A DNA stretch of 64,000 nucleotides from JAGMES01 sp023128035. GTDB taxonomy: Bacteria; Bacillota; Halanaerobiia; DY22613. The notes below the pieces were generated by a model. That model did not search any database, had not been told where the DNA came from, and worked only from the letters and a program-made list of their open reading frames with translations. Position numbers and translations under genes: made by a program. Below, piece by piece: positions 8,675 through 18,052 of this stretch; position 1 is the first letter of the stretch, and the number at the start of each line of letters is the position of its first letter. The stretch lies in contig DAOVRZ010000007.1 of the NCBI GenBank assembly GCA_030627905.1, positions 1 to 64,000 of the forward strand, read 5' to 3'.

Positions 8675-10222
8675 TTGAAACCGAAATCTTTTTTACTGAA
8701 AAACGAAGAACAAGTGAATAAAATTGTTTTAAAAATTTTATTGTGGTCAACTCTGATATTTCCACTTGTTTTGCTTTTGTCCCACCCGAGTATAAATTTT
8801 TTTCCATCACCATTTAATCAGTTAATTTTACCAAGTATTGTTGGAACATTGTGTCATACTATTCCTTATCTTTTACGTAAATTTAATGCTAATAGTACGA
8901 TTATTAAATACACATCGATTGTAATGAGTACAATAAGTGTGGGTATAGTTATTGCAAACCCACATATGTATGTAAGTTTGATCTTTTTATTTCCTATATC
9001 CTTAAGTTTATTGTATTTTGATAAAAAGTTAACCAAATTTGCACTAGTATTAACTTTGATTAATCTTGTAATTTCAGAGTATTTCTTTGACTTAGGGCGT
9101 TATCAGCTAGGGGTTATAAACGACTTTTGGTCAAAATATATTTGGGATACAACGATTTGTGGTATTGAACTTTTTGCAATGTCATTGATTTATTCTATGT
9201 TAGCTCGCAGAACTAGAAATCTGTTAGAAAGTTTAATGGGATCAGAAGAGCAGACAGAGATATTCAATAAATTGAAAGAGGTAATGACTCAATCTGCTCA
9301 TTCTTCTGATATTCTTGCTTCATCAGTAAAACATCTTTCAGCTACGATGGAGGAGTCTTCAGAAGCCAATGCAGTAATTTCCATGAATGCTAGTAATGCA
9401 GTTGAAAGTAGTAAACAAAATCTTAAACATATTATAACTACAAATAAAACAGTAGAGAATATTTCTGGAGTTCTTGATAAAATTTCTGTACAAGCCAAAG
9501 AATTAATGAAAATTTCTAAAGATACTTATGAATCTGCAGAAAAGAATCAAAAATTAATTAATCATGCTGTTGAAAATATGGAGGAGATCGATTCTTCTAC
9601 TGCTTTAAGTAAAGAACTAATGAATAAATTGAGTCAACGTTCAGAACAGATTGGTAAAATTGTGGAAATGATTGCGGGGATTACGCGTCAAACAAATTTA
9701 TTAGCGTTAAATGCTTCTATTGAGTCTGCTCGCGCTGGTGAACATGGTCGTGGATTTTCTGTTGTTGCATCAGAGATTAGGCAATTAGCAGAACAATCTA
9801 CTGCTGCAACAAAAGAGATAGCCGATCTGATCAAACACGTTCAGGATGATACAAAAAATGCAGCTCTTTCTATTGAGCAGAGTGAGGGAGCAATTAAAGC
9901 AGGAATAGATCTGGTCAGAACATCAGGAGAATCTTTCAATGAGCTTAAAAAATTGCAAGAAGTATCTACTAACAAAGCTGAGGAAGTTGCATTGTCCAGT
10001 AAAGAAGCTTATGAACGAGGTAGTGAAATTGTAAAAATTGTTTCTGATACTGAGGCTTTGACTAAAGAATCTATGAGTGATGTTGAATTTATTGCTTCAT
10101 CTATTCAACAAGAGTTATTAACTATAAACGAGATAAAATCAGCAGTTGAAACAGTAGATGAAATAGCGGGTGCACTATTGAAATTAAGCAGTAGTATTAG
10201 TGAGTCGAATTTATGTCAATAG
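8675..10222 (+). CDS. Methyl-accepting chemotaxis-type receptor with integral membrane sensor
   Basis: 515 aa. TTG at 8675 is preferred because GGAGG sits at 8662-8666; an ATG at 8657 would precede that site. Residues ~20-180 form about six hydrophobic helices with short loops and no large periplasmic domain. A long coiled-coil signalling domain follows. The conserved tip NLLALNASIESARAGEHGRGFSVVASEIRQLAEQS is split over residues ~345-380 and is the CheA/CheW contact hairpin. Signals probably come from the membrane or small molecules. No che genes are nearby. The C-terminus ends just where a copy of the TTTAACAAC repeat begins, so a few terminal residues may have been replaced. Confidence 0.9.
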   Translation: MKPKSFLLKNEEQVNKIVLKILLWSTLIFPLVLLLSHPSINFFPSPFNQLILPSIVGTLCHTIPYLLRKFNANSTIIKYTSIVMSTISVGIVIANPHMYVSLIFLFPISLSLLYFDKKLTKFALVLTLINLVISEYFFDLGRYQLGVINDFWSKYIWDTTICGIELFAMSLIYSMLARRTRNLLESLMGSEEQTEIFNKLKEVMTQSAHSSDILASSVKHLSATMEESSEANAVISMNASNAVESSKQNLKHIITTNKTVENISGVLDKISVQAKELMKISKDTYESAEKNQKLINHAVENMEEIDSSTALSKELMNKLSQRSEQIGKIVEMIAGITRQTNLLALNASIESARAGEHGRGFSVVASEIRQLAEQSTAATKEIADLIKHVQDDTKNAALSIEQSEGAIKAGIDLVRTSGESFNELKKLQEVSTNKAEEVALSSKEAYERGSEIVKIVSDTEALTKESMSDVEFIASSIQQELLTINEIKSAVETVDEIAGALLKLSSSISESNLCQ

Positions 10223-10258
10223 ATTTAACAACATTTTCGGAAGGCATAATTACCCCAA
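10222..10258 (+). repeat. Partial copy of the 2.8-kb insertion-element end
   Basis: TTTAACAACATTTTCGGAAGG followed by CATAATTACCCC closely matches the inverted right end of the element at 2781-2921. Only this end is recognisable. It starts at the stop codon of the chemoreceptor gene. Confidence 0.5.
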
Positions 10259-10286
10259 TTTTAGTACTTTAATTATTTATAATTGC

Positions 10287-10327
10287 AAAATGTCATAGTT
10301 GATTAATAATCAACTATGACATTTTTA
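10287..10327 (+). terminator. Strong bidirectional terminator
   Basis: A 19-bp perfect stem: AAAATGTCATAGTTGATTA (10287-10305) with its complement at 10307-10325. The right arm ends in a T run. Confidence 0.85.
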
Positions 10328-10445
10328 ATGTGTGATGAAACTATATATTTATTTAGGATACAATAAATATAAACTAATTAAAAGGAATGATGAATATAAA
10401 TCGTGCTCATGGTTTAATGTTGGCGGAGCCGAAATGATATAGATG

Positions 10446-10631
10446 CTACTCTTTTTAGGATATTCCCACACTCAACCTGCCCAACCTACCACTCTAACTC
10501 ATGATCTTATCCCTGTACTGGATTTTTTGGAACGAGACTTTGAGAGGATTCGCGAATAGTATAGTAGATTGAATCTTTCTCCAATGGCCGCAGGAGCTTT
10601 TGCGGAACAAAGTGGATATCTTGCTTGGTGA
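10446..10631 (+). pseudogene. Relic of an argininosuccinate-lyase-like gene
   Basis: Reading in one frame from 10446 gives SHTQPAQPTTLTHDLIPVL, then DFLERDFERIRE, a TAG stop, and YSRLNLSPMAAGAFAEQSGYL. These blocks match the central helices of argininosuccinate lyase (family form HLQRAQPTT ... LERD..R ... NVSPLGAGALAG). Both ends are missing and the frame holds two stops, so this is a ~60-codon fossil. It lies in an otherwise gene-free stretch (10225-10646) between the receptor and the TPR gene. No other arginine gene is near. Confidence 0.7.
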
Positions 10632-10646
10632 AAAGCCCCTTGTCCA

Positions 10647-11756
10647 TTAAGTTGTGAGTCCCAACTTGAAAGAGAGAATATTTTTCTTTTTAGATTTGTA
10701 TGAGTGATCGATGGGTTTTAAGTTAGTATGGATATTTAGAGCTTCTTGATATTCAATTTTACAGTGGTATTTTTCGAAAATTTCCATACTGTAATTTATG
10801 TAACTATGAGCTAGATCGTTTTGGTTTGTTTGGTCGTATAAAAGTCCAAAAACCATATGAATTTTGCCAAGCGTAATTTCTGAATTTCTTTCGGAGTGAG
10901 CTGATGACTGTTTGATAAGAAGCTCACTTGATTCATTGCAGAGAGATTGACTTCTGTTTGTGTCTACTTTAAGAGAAATTAGAGCTAGATATACAAGGGA
11001 ATTAGCTTGGTTAAAGCGGTCTTCGAAACGCTCAAATTGATCGTAAGCATAGCGAAGAGAATAATAGGCTCGTTGTAGTTCATCATTTTTAATATAAATT
11101 TGGCCTAGAAAGAGGAGAATATGTGCTTTTCCATGAGAATTTCCTAGTTGATGATATACCTTAAGAGCCTTGATTAATAGTTTCTTTGCTGAAATATATT
11201 TTTGTTTTTGAAAAAAACAGATTCCTAAGCTTAAAAGAGATTGAGCAATATATTCCGGATTTTCAAGTTTTTTGGCAATAAAAAAACTTCTAAGAAAGTG
11301 TACTTTTTGAATGTGAATTGCTTGAATTTGCTGTGCAGCGAGACCTACACTATAATGAATTTGAAAATTCAGCTCTTTTTCTTCTGCGGATAAAGGATTG
11401 ATATGTAGTATTTTACGTGTCTGTTGATAAACTTTGATTGCTTTCTCATATCTTCCTTGATGGTAGAAGCATTGACTGATCAAATGATAACTTTTTATAG
11501 CGTTAGAGATTTGATTTAATGATAAGAAGTATTTCTTAGCTTCTTCAGAACTCTTGCGAGCTTTACGATATTGGGTCATGGCAAAATAAGCTTGAGCTAG
11601 TAAAAAAGAAATCTGGCCCTTCAATGGAGATTTATCTTCTTCTAAAAGTTTGATAGAATTCTTAAGAGTATTGATAGTTGCTGAATAATCTTTATGTGAA
11701 TACTGTCCCTGTGCTTTTTCAAAAAGTGTTTCTATAAGATTAAAATTTGCCTGCAC
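10647..11756 (-). CDS. TPR-repeat protein
   Basis: 369 aa on the minus strand, GTG start preceded by AGGAGG. It is built almost wholly of ~34-residue helical pairs. Recognisable TPR-like cores include AIKSYHLISQCFYHQGRYEK, AQSLLSLGICFFQKQKYISA and AHILLFLGQIYIKNDELQRA (residues ~90-225). No N-terminal HTH, signal peptide or enzymatic domain is present, so it is probably a cytoplasmic protein-protein adaptor. The layout resembles the TPR half of Rap/PlcR-type or SpoIIE-linked regulators, but without the DNA-binding or phosphatase part; that is only a resemblance. Its 3' end abuts the lyase relic. Confidence 0.75.
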   Translation of the reverse strand: MQANFNLIETLFEKAQGQYSHKDYSATINTLKNSIKLLEEDKSPLKGQISFLLAQAYFAMTQYRKARKSSEEAKKYFLSLNQISNAIKSYHLISQCFYHQGRYEKAIKVYQQTRKILHINPLSAEEKELNFQIHYSVGLAAQQIQAIHIQKVHFLRSFFIAKKLENPEYIAQSLLSLGICFFQKQKYISAKKLLIKALKVYHQLGNSHGKAHILLFLGQIYIKNDELQRAYYSLRYAYDQFERFEDRFNQANSLVYLALISLKVDTNRSQSLCNESSELLIKQSSAHSERNSEITLGKIHMVFGLLYDQTNQNDLAHSYINYSMEIFEKYHCKIEYQEALNIHTNLKPIDHSYKSKKKNILSFKLGLTT

Positions 11757-11923
11757 TTTTGAACCTCCTTCAAGAAAAAATGAGATACAATTAAGTATTC
11801 GTTATCTTTTGAAAAATACCTTCATAAAAAAGTAAAAAAGTAAAAATAAGACAAGATATCTCTTGATATATCGTTTTACTACAAATTTTGTTATGATTTT
11901 TTTATAATTTTTTTGAATAAGGG

Positions 11924-11952
11924 TTGTAATTGTTGAGAAGATTGGTTATAAT
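11924..11952 (+). promoter_or_regulatory. Promoter of the selenocysteine tRNA
   Basis: TTGTAA at 11924-11929, 17-bp spacer, TATAAT at 11947-11952, placing transcription start at or just before the tRNA 5' end. Confidence 0.65.
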
Positions 11953-11958
11953 GACTAT

Positions 11959-12055
11959 GGGAGTAGATGGTTGACTGGTGTTGCCCCTGGACTTCAAATC
12001 CGGACGGTGGGCACGGCGTGTCCGCGGTGGGTTCGATTCCCACATACTCCCGCCA
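11959..12055 (+). tRNA. selC: tRNA-Sec (anticodon TCA), selC
   Basis: 97 nt including an encoded CCA. Acceptor stem GGGAGTA pairs with TACTCCC, followed by G and CCA. The anticodon loop CTTCAAA puts TCA at 11994-11996 on a 5-bp stem. A long variable arm (cggtgggcacggcgtgtccg region) and a GGTTCGATTCC T-loop complete the typical SelC form. The tRNA reads UGA as selenocysteine with SelA/SelB/SelD, none of which is in this window. Its presence shows that the organism makes selenoproteins. Confidence 0.95.
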
Positions 12056-12075
12056 AAAGTTGATATGACTAGGAT

Positions 12076-12103
12076 AAAGATCCTTCGAAAAGGGTCTTTT
12101 TTT
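12076..12103 (+). terminator. Terminator after tRNA-Sec
   Basis: AAAGATCC (12076-12083) with GGGTCTTT (12092-12099) and T7; 20 bp past the tRNA 3' end. Confidence 0.85.
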
Positions 12104-12209
12104 GTGCTCACAATTGTGTTAAAAGTGTGCTTTTGCGCAAAATCTATTCTTCCCAAGTAACTGTTCCATATATTTGTTGTTTACATAATCAAGAACATTA
12201 CCATTACCA

Positions 12210-12977
12210 TCATCTAAATATCATTTTTGCATCTACCTGTATAGGATAACTTTCTCGTATTTTGTCATAATAAACAGTGATTTTCACACCTTTCTCTAAT
12301 TCAGAATAGTTGAAATTTACTATAGCTTCTGAAACGCTTACTTCGTACTCCATACCATTCTCATCTTTTGTAGATAAAATCATCGCCCCTGTATTTTCAA
12401 CTCTTTTAATCTTAGTGATAGTTAAAGTGAGTTTAGAATTTTCATTATAAATATCAACTAGTTCATTTTCTCCGTCAAAATTAATATAATCAGCGATGAC
12501 ATTCATGCCTTTAGGAAGATGTATTTCAGTGTAGGTATTTATAGTAATCTCATCTTCAATGGTTTTGATCACGATTTTTTTCCCATCAGTAGATTTTATG
12601 AATCCTTTAATATGATATATTGGCATACCCATTGTAGTATATTGTGCACTAAAATCTGAAACTAAGAATTTCCTCAGGTCATAAATATTCTCATCCATCT
12701 CGAAGACTGCAACAATTTCACCAAGGTAAAAATTAGTAAAACTTTCCTTAGAAACATTAAAAATTTCAATAGTATCTCCCCTTAGTATATGAACTCTATC
12801 TTTATCAAAATAAATTATTTCTCCTACCGTAATGTAGTTCTCTTCAATACTTCTCTTAGGGGGACTACTTTCAGCATTGTCATGAAGTGAATTATTAACT
12901 GGATCCCCCAAAGCTGTACAACTTACATAAATAATTAAAAAAATAAGTATTGACATTATTATTTTTGTAATCTTCAT
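12210..12977 (-). CDS. Hypothetical exported protein, possibly a lipoprotein
   Basis: 255 aa on the minus strand, ATG behind AGGAGGT. The first ~20 residues are a hydrophobic export signal ending IIYVSC, a weak lipobox that would leave Cys20 as the lipidated residue. The mature part is beta-rich with repeated short units of the type VGEIIYFDKDRVHI, IKGFIKSTDGKKIVI and TITKIKRVENTGAMIL, spaced as in small OB/SH3-like barrels. No catalytic motif is apparent. It lies between tRNA-Sec and the RCC1-repeat gene, transcribed divergently from the latter. Function unknown. Confidence 0.7.
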   Translation of the reverse strand: MKITKIIMSILIFLIIYVSCTALGDPVNNSLHDNAESSPPKRSIEENYITVGEIIYFDKDRVHILRGDTIEIFNVSKESFTNFYLGEIVAVFEMDENIYDLRKFLVSDFSAQYTTMGMPIYHIKGFIKSTDGKKIVIKTIEDEITINTYTEIHLPKGMNVIADYINFDGENELVDIYNENSKLTLTITKIKRVENTGAMILSTKDENGMEYEVSVSEAIVNFNYSELEKGVKITVYYDKIRESYPIQVDAKMIFR

Positions 12978-13272
12978 TTTTACCTCCTAAATTATTGTTC
13001 TTTTAACTACTACTATAGACGATAATTTAAAAATTTTGTTCCATGAAATTTTGGTTGAGCTTGAATTGTATATAGGATATGGCTTTAACCGAAAAACATA
13101 TGTGACTGACCGTATTTTTTTCATAAACATCCAAAAAGTTAGCTTAGATAGAAGGAGAAAACGATAATTTGTTTAATTTTTTCTATATTAGATAAAATAT
13201 TTAGATTAGTATTGGAGGTGAAAAAAGTATCGTTTTTCTCTATTAAAAAGCACTAAAAAAGGAGAATTTAAG

Positions 13273-15272
13273 ATGTTAAAAAAACGTATAACTATTTTCT
13301 TAATACTTTTGGTTTGCTTTTCTATGACAGCAATTTCGGAAGCTAGTATTAATTTTACAGATACAGTAGCTGCAGGAAAAGGCCATTCCCTTGCTTTAAA
13401 ATCCGATGGTACTGTTTGGGCGTGGGGATATAATAATTGTGGTCAATTAGGAGATGGCACAATGACAAACAAATCTATCCCTGTTCAAGTTCAAAACCTA
13501 ACAGGTGTAGTAGCTATAGATGGAGGAGGTTCTCATTCGCTGGCTTTAAAATCAGATGGTACAGTGTGGGCATGGGGTACAGGTGCTAATATATTAACTC
13601 CTGTTCAAGTTCAAAATCTAACAGATGTAGTAGCTATTGCAGGAGGAGGTTCTCGTTCGCTAGCTTTAAAATCAGATGGTACAGTGTGGGCATGGGGTAC
13701 AAGTGCTAATATATTAACTTCTGTTCAAGTTCAAAACTTAACAGATGTAGAAGATATTGTTGGAGGAGAGTTTTATTTTCTCGCTTTAAGATCAGATGGT
13801 ACCGTGTATAGATGGGGATGGGCTGATTTTGATGGGACTGAATATATAAATAGCTCCATCCCTGCTCAAGTAGCTTTTCTTACAGATGTCGTGGCAATTG
13901 GAGGAGGATATGGTCATTTAATGGCCTTAAAATCAGATGGAACTGTTTGGACATGGGGACATAATTATTTTGGTTCCCTTGGAGATGGTACAAATATAAA
14001 TAGGTTTTTTCCTGTACAAGTTATTAATTTAACAGGTGTAGTAGCTATAGTTGGGGGAAACGGCCATTCCCTAGCTTTAAAATCAGATGGTACTGTGTTT
14101 GGACTTGGGGAAAAAATGATTTTGGGCAACTTGGAGATGATACAACTACTGTGAGATATTCTCCTGTTCAAGTATATAACTTACAACTTGGACCATATAG
14201 AACTCAGCAAGATACTATTCCACCAATAGCTGGAGGATATTGTAGCACTGTAGTTCTAAAAAAAGAGGGAACTTTATGGTCATGGGGTTCTAACTCGTAT
14301 GGAAAATTAGGAGATGGCACTACTATAAGCAGAACTACCCCTATGCAGATTGGCATTTCTACAGATTGGAAGCAAATTTCGACTTATCTGGAACACACTA
14401 TTGCTCTCAAAGAGGATGGCAGTCTTTGGTCATGGGGTTACAATAATTATGGACAGTTAGGTAATGGTACTACTATAGATCAATATTCACCAATTCATAT
14501 AGGTAGTGATACCAATTGGATACAAGTTGTTGCAGGTTATCGACATACAATAGCTTTGAAAAACGATGGCACAATTTGGGGATGGGGCTATAATTTTTAC
14601 GGACAATTAGGAGATGGAACTAATATTGATAAACTATCTCCGGTTCAAATCGGTACAGCTAGTGATTGGGAGTGGATTTCAGTTGGTTCGCATCATACGG
14701 TGGCACTAAAAAATGATGGTAGTTTATGGGCATGGGGTAAGAATAATCTTAACCAATTGGGAGATGGCACTTTAATAGATAAAAATACTCCAACAAGAAT
14801 AGGTTCAGATACTGATTGGATTACCTTATCAACTGTAGGAGCACATACTTTAGCTTTGAAATCTGATGGAACCCTCTGGGGATGGGGTCATCAGTATCGT
14901 GGTGAGTTAGGTGATGGGACTACCATACGTAGAGCAACACCTGTGCAAATTGGCACAGATACAGATTGGAAGAGTATTTCAGCTATTTTAAACCATACTG
15001 CAGCAATAAAAAATGACGGTAGCATATGGACATGGGGCTGGAATTATTTTGGGCAATTAGGAGATGGAACAACTCTAGATAACTATTCACCTGTACGAGT
15101 AGGAACTGATAATGATTGGCTTTACGTAACTGGTGGAGATGCACATACGATTGCTGTTAAAGAAGATGGCAGTTTTTGGGCTTGGGGTTTTAATAACTTC
15201 GGACAGTTGGGAGATGGTACTATACATAATCAGTTATCACCTATTTGTGTAATGTCAGTTGATACTTTTTAG
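13273..15272 (+). pseudogene. Secreted RCC1-repeat protein, split by a frameshift
   Basis: The ATG follows AAAGGAG. The first 24 residues are a signal peptide ending near ISEAS. RCC1/BLIP-II-type units of ~50 residues follow (pattern HSLALKSDGTVWAWG ... QLGDGT ... PVQV): six in the first frame (to 14154) and seven in the second (14151 on), about 13 in total, i.e. nearly two seven-bladed propellers. At 14095-14102 the DNA reads actgtgtttgg where sister repeats read actgtttgg. The extra TG breaks the frame inside repeat six; deleting it restores VWTWGKNDFGQLGD. Without the shift the protein would be ~665 aa and extracellular, probably binding. It may be a true mutation, phase variation or a sequencing error. 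Confidence 0.85.
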
Positions 15273-15277
15273 TGATT

Positions 15278-15304
15278 AAACCACCTTTCGGGGTGGTTTT
15301 TTAT
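15278..15304 (+). terminator. Terminator after the RCC1 gene
   Basis: AAACCACC (15278-15285), loop TTTCGG, GGTGGTTT (15292-15299), T6; 6 bp after the stop. Confidence 0.85.
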
Positions 15305-15444
15305 TTTAAAAAGCCCTCAATCTTTGACTAGGATAATATAAAAGGTTATTTTACAGTAATGTAGAATAATTAATATAATCCATTAAAAATGCAACCATTC
15401 ATAGAACAAATTATAACTATTGATAGCAAATAAGGGGGATAAAA

Positions 15445-16782
15445 GTGACTAATCAATACGTATTAATTAAAAGAAACACACTTATGGTCAGAATATTATG
15501 GGGAATTTCGCTATTATTTATAGCATTTGCCAGTATATCAGATGTCGATAAAAAATCATTATTTCTTGTTGACCCAATTTTAATTATTATTAGTCTTATA
15601 ACTACTATACTTATCTGGAAAAGTATAGCTACATCTCAGATGATGTATATAATTTCATTTGGCTTAAGTTTAGTTCACTTTCTATTTGTCTTTGTATTTC
15701 ATGACCTCAATGGTTTTTTGATTGCATTTATAATTTTAGCGATCATATCTTTGTATCAGAATTATTAGCCCTATCTACTATGATTTATGGATATTTTACT
15801 GGTGGAGAAAAGATGTATGCTTCATTTAATGATACCTTAGGATTAATTATAATTGTGATTGTATTTGGAGTTATAATTATGTTGATGTGTGTTCAAAGTA
15901 GGTTTACTGAAAAAATACGTAGAGATCTTGAAATTCAAAAAGAAGCTATTGAATCGTCAAAAACAGAAGCCGAAAATATTCTAAACAAGTTGAAATATTC
16001 TATAGAAACTTTAAGGAAATTTAGTTTTGACTTAAAAGACAATATTAACGCAACTGGAGATATCTCAAAAAAAGTTACAGCTGCTTTTAACGAAATAACT
16101 GCAAATATAGAATCACAAGTAGATATTTTATCAGATATAGGTAATGTAGTTAATTCAGAAACAGAGGATGTTAAAAGAATTGTTAATGAATCAAATTCTA
16201 TGAAGATAGTATCTGGTGAAACTTTAAATATGGCATATAATGGAGAGAAGTGTATAAAAGACTTAGCTGAAGAAATGGAAAAGGTAACGGTGAATGTTAG
16301 TGAGGCAGTTTCATTGACGAATGATTTAACATTTCTAGCGAATAATATTGGCAATATACTTAGTTCAATAAACAATATAAGTGAAGAAATAAATTTACTG
16401 GCCCTTAATGCAGCGATTGAAGCAGCGCGAGCAGGAGAACATGGACGAAATACAAATTAACTTAATTCATGAATCAGCAAATAATAGAGAGAGAGCAGTG
16501 GTAGATGTTGCAAGTATGTTCAATGATATAAATATTAATTCTAAAACAGTTGTTGCTCAAGTTAATGAAGTAGACACATTGACTGGTAAAATTGAAAAAT
16601 CTTCAATAGACATACTGAATAGAGTTACCGACATAACAAAGTTCACAGAAGATGTCTCAGTGTCTGTGGAAAAAGTTCTAACTGGGGCTACAGAGCAGAA
16701 TAATAGAATAAAGAATATAGTTGAGAGTTTTATGGTGTTAGAAAATCTAGTGATTGACTTGAAAGATCTAACTATGGATTAA
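15445..16782 (+). pseudogene. Methyl-accepting chemotaxis-type receptor, broken by two frame changes
   Basis: Three consecutive frames make one receptor. 15445-15768 (GTG start, AAGGGGG site) encodes several membrane helices. From ~15772 the frame continues as LALSTMIYGYFTGGEKMY, another helix and the signalling coiled coil, up to INLLALNAAIEAARAGEHGR. From 16440 the remainder (ESANNRERAVVDVASMF...) is in a third frame. At the second break the conserved GFAVVADE segment of the signalling tip is missing; the junction falls on a short GACGA that could have occurred on both sides. The tip is therefore destroyed and the gene cannot make a working receptor. It resembles the intact receptor at 8.7 kb in layout. 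Confidence 0.85.
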
Positions 16783-16837
16783 TTTCTATCAATTGTGCAA
16801 TTCACTTTAGCTGTTTTATTTACATTTCGTTAGTACG

Positions 16838-16870
16838 AAAAAGATCAGACTTCTCTGTCTGATCTTTTTT
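16838..16870 (+). terminator. Terminator
   Basis: AAAAAGATCAGAC (16838-16850), loop TTCTCT, GTCTGATCTTTTTT (16857-16870). Confidence 0.9.
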
Positions 16871-16958
16871 TAAATATATTTTCAGGTGTCATACTTTTGT
16901 AATATTTATATCGTATTATTTGAATATAAAAAAACAAATTATTAGAGGAGTGATAGGT

Positions 16959-17438
16959 ATGAAAAAAAGTTTGTTGGTTGTGTTGGTATTGGTAGTTGTT
17001 GGAATGTTAGCTATACCTACTTTTGCGTTTGGTGGTTTTGGATTTGGTTCAAGAGGAATGATGGGAAATATATCTGAAAAAGATCATGTTAAGTGGATTC
17101 AAGATCAGGTAGATAACGGTGGGATTACTCAAAACCAAGCTGATTACATGACTGAGAGATTCAATCAAAGAGTTAATGGTGTTACAGAAGAAGATTATAA
17201 TGCATGGGTTGATCAACAATTAAATGATGGTTGGATAACAGAAAGACAAGCAGATTATATGAAAGAAAACTTTAAAGTATATCAAGAACGTTTAGATGGT
17301 AATGCTCAAGCTCCATTTATGATGGGTCGTGGTGGTTTTAATGGTCAAAACACAAATGGACAAGGTTATCAACAACAAGGTTTTGGCTCTTTTGGTATGG
17401 GGCGTGGTGGCATGAGAGGTGGAAGAAGAGGTTGGTAA
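16959..17438 (+). CDS. Secreted Gly/Met-rich protein, DUF2680-like
   Basis: 159 aa. ATG at 16959 lies after GAGGAGTG; the TTG at 16920 gives an implausible signal. Residues 1-24 are a clear signal peptide (MKKSLLVVLVLVVVG ... IPTFAFG). Then come two similar ~35-residue helical units, DHVKWIQDQVDNGGITQNQA and DYNAWVDQQLNDGWITERQA, each ending QADYM. These are the paired motif seen in DUF2680/YckD-like exported proteins. The last 45 residues are Gly, Gln, Arg and Met rich (GMGRGGMRGGRRGW). The role is unknown; metal binding by the Met-rich tail is only a guess. Closely followed by a shared terminator with the convergent regulator gene. Confidence 0.75.
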   Translation: MKKSLLVVLVLVVVGMLAIPTFAFGGFGFGSRGMMGNISEKDHVKWIQDQVDNGGITQNQADYMTERFNQRVNGVTEEDYNAWVDQQLNDGWITERQADYMKENFKVYQERLDGNAQAPFMMGRGGFNGQNTNGQGYQQQGFGSFGMGRGGMRGGRRGW

Positions 17439-17447
17439 GTAACAAAT

Positions 17448-17475
17448 AAACCAGGCAAATTTAGCCTGGTTTTTC
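17448..17475. terminator. Bidirectional terminator between convergent genes
   Basis: AAACCAGGC (17448-17456) with GCCTGGTTT (17465-17473), T run on the plus side and A run on the other. It overlaps the last codons of the minus-strand regulator. Confidence 0.85.
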
Positions 17476-17871
17476 TTTGTATTTTTCATCTTGAAGATGT
17501 TGAATCGCCTGAGCAAGCAGAAACAGGGCTTCTTCACTTAATCCATCCACTACTTTTAGAAGTTCTTTTTTGCCTTCTGTTAGAGAAACAAAGAGGTCTT
17601 TTGTTTTGTCATCATTAATGATTAAATCATCATCTGTTTTTGTTAAGTAACCAGCTTTCACCATTATTTCGTAATAACCTATATCAAGATGATAAGCCAA
17701 CTTTTCAAGAATATTCGGTTGGGGTGGTCGACGCTTGCCTTTTTCTATCAGAGATACATAGGATGGGCTTATTCCTGAAAGATTTGCTAATTTTAATATA
17801 CTGAATTCTCGGAGTTCACGTAAATATCGAACATATTGACCAAAATTTTGAGGTTCAGACAAATAGACCAC
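17461..17871 (-). CDS. XRE-family transcriptional regulator
   Basis: 136 aa on the minus strand. Residues ~10-70 form a lambda-repressor-type helix-turn-helix (YVRYLRELREFSILKLANLSG ISPSYVSLIEKGKRRPP). A ~60-residue helical C-terminal part follows, likely for dimerisation, with KKELLKVVDGLSEEALFLLA. The GTG at 17871 is the longest start; a TTG nine bases in, behind GAAGGTGG, is an equally good choice. It faces a DUF5348 gene across a 180-bp region holding a 25-bp palindrome over its own promoter, so autoregulation is likely. SinR/ImmR-like regulators of this size often control mobile or stress genes; the target here is unknown. Confidence 0.88.
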   Translation of the reverse strand: MVYLSEPQNFGQYVRYLRELREFSILKLANLSGISPSYVSLIEKGKRRPPQPNILEKLAYHLDIGYYEIMVKAGYLTKTDDDLIINDDKTKDLFVSLTEGKKELLKVVDGLSEEALFLLAQAIQHLQDEKYKEKPG

Positions 17872-17899
17872 CTTCTTTCTTAGAAAAATGATTTGTTAG

Positions 17900-17924
17900 T
17901 TGTGATATAATTATTATATCACAA
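17900..17924. promoter_or_regulatory. 25-bp palindromic operator over the XRE promoter
   Basis: TTGTGATATAAT, one central T, ATTATATCACAA: perfect 12-bp arms. On the minus strand it contains the -10 TATAAT (17913-17918); a -35 TTGATT lies at 17935-17940 with a 16-bp spacer. Binding here would block the regulator's own transcription. Confidence 0.65.
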
Positions 17925-18052
17925 AATTGCCAAAAATCAATACTTTAAATTTATGTTGACAAAAAGAATTTGCGAAATGATTATCTATTATTGCTATATA
18001 TAAGTGGCATACTATTTTAAGAAACAATAATAGCTTATAGGAGGAAACAATA

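Noticed and set aside
11902..12160. Open reading frames on both strands over 11.9-12.16 kb
   Set aside because: They overlap tRNA-Sec and its terminator and have no ribosome site.
14100..14154. TGA at the end of the first RCC1 half as a selenocysteine codon
   Set aside because: The continuing repeats are in a different frame, so UGA readthrough could not join them.
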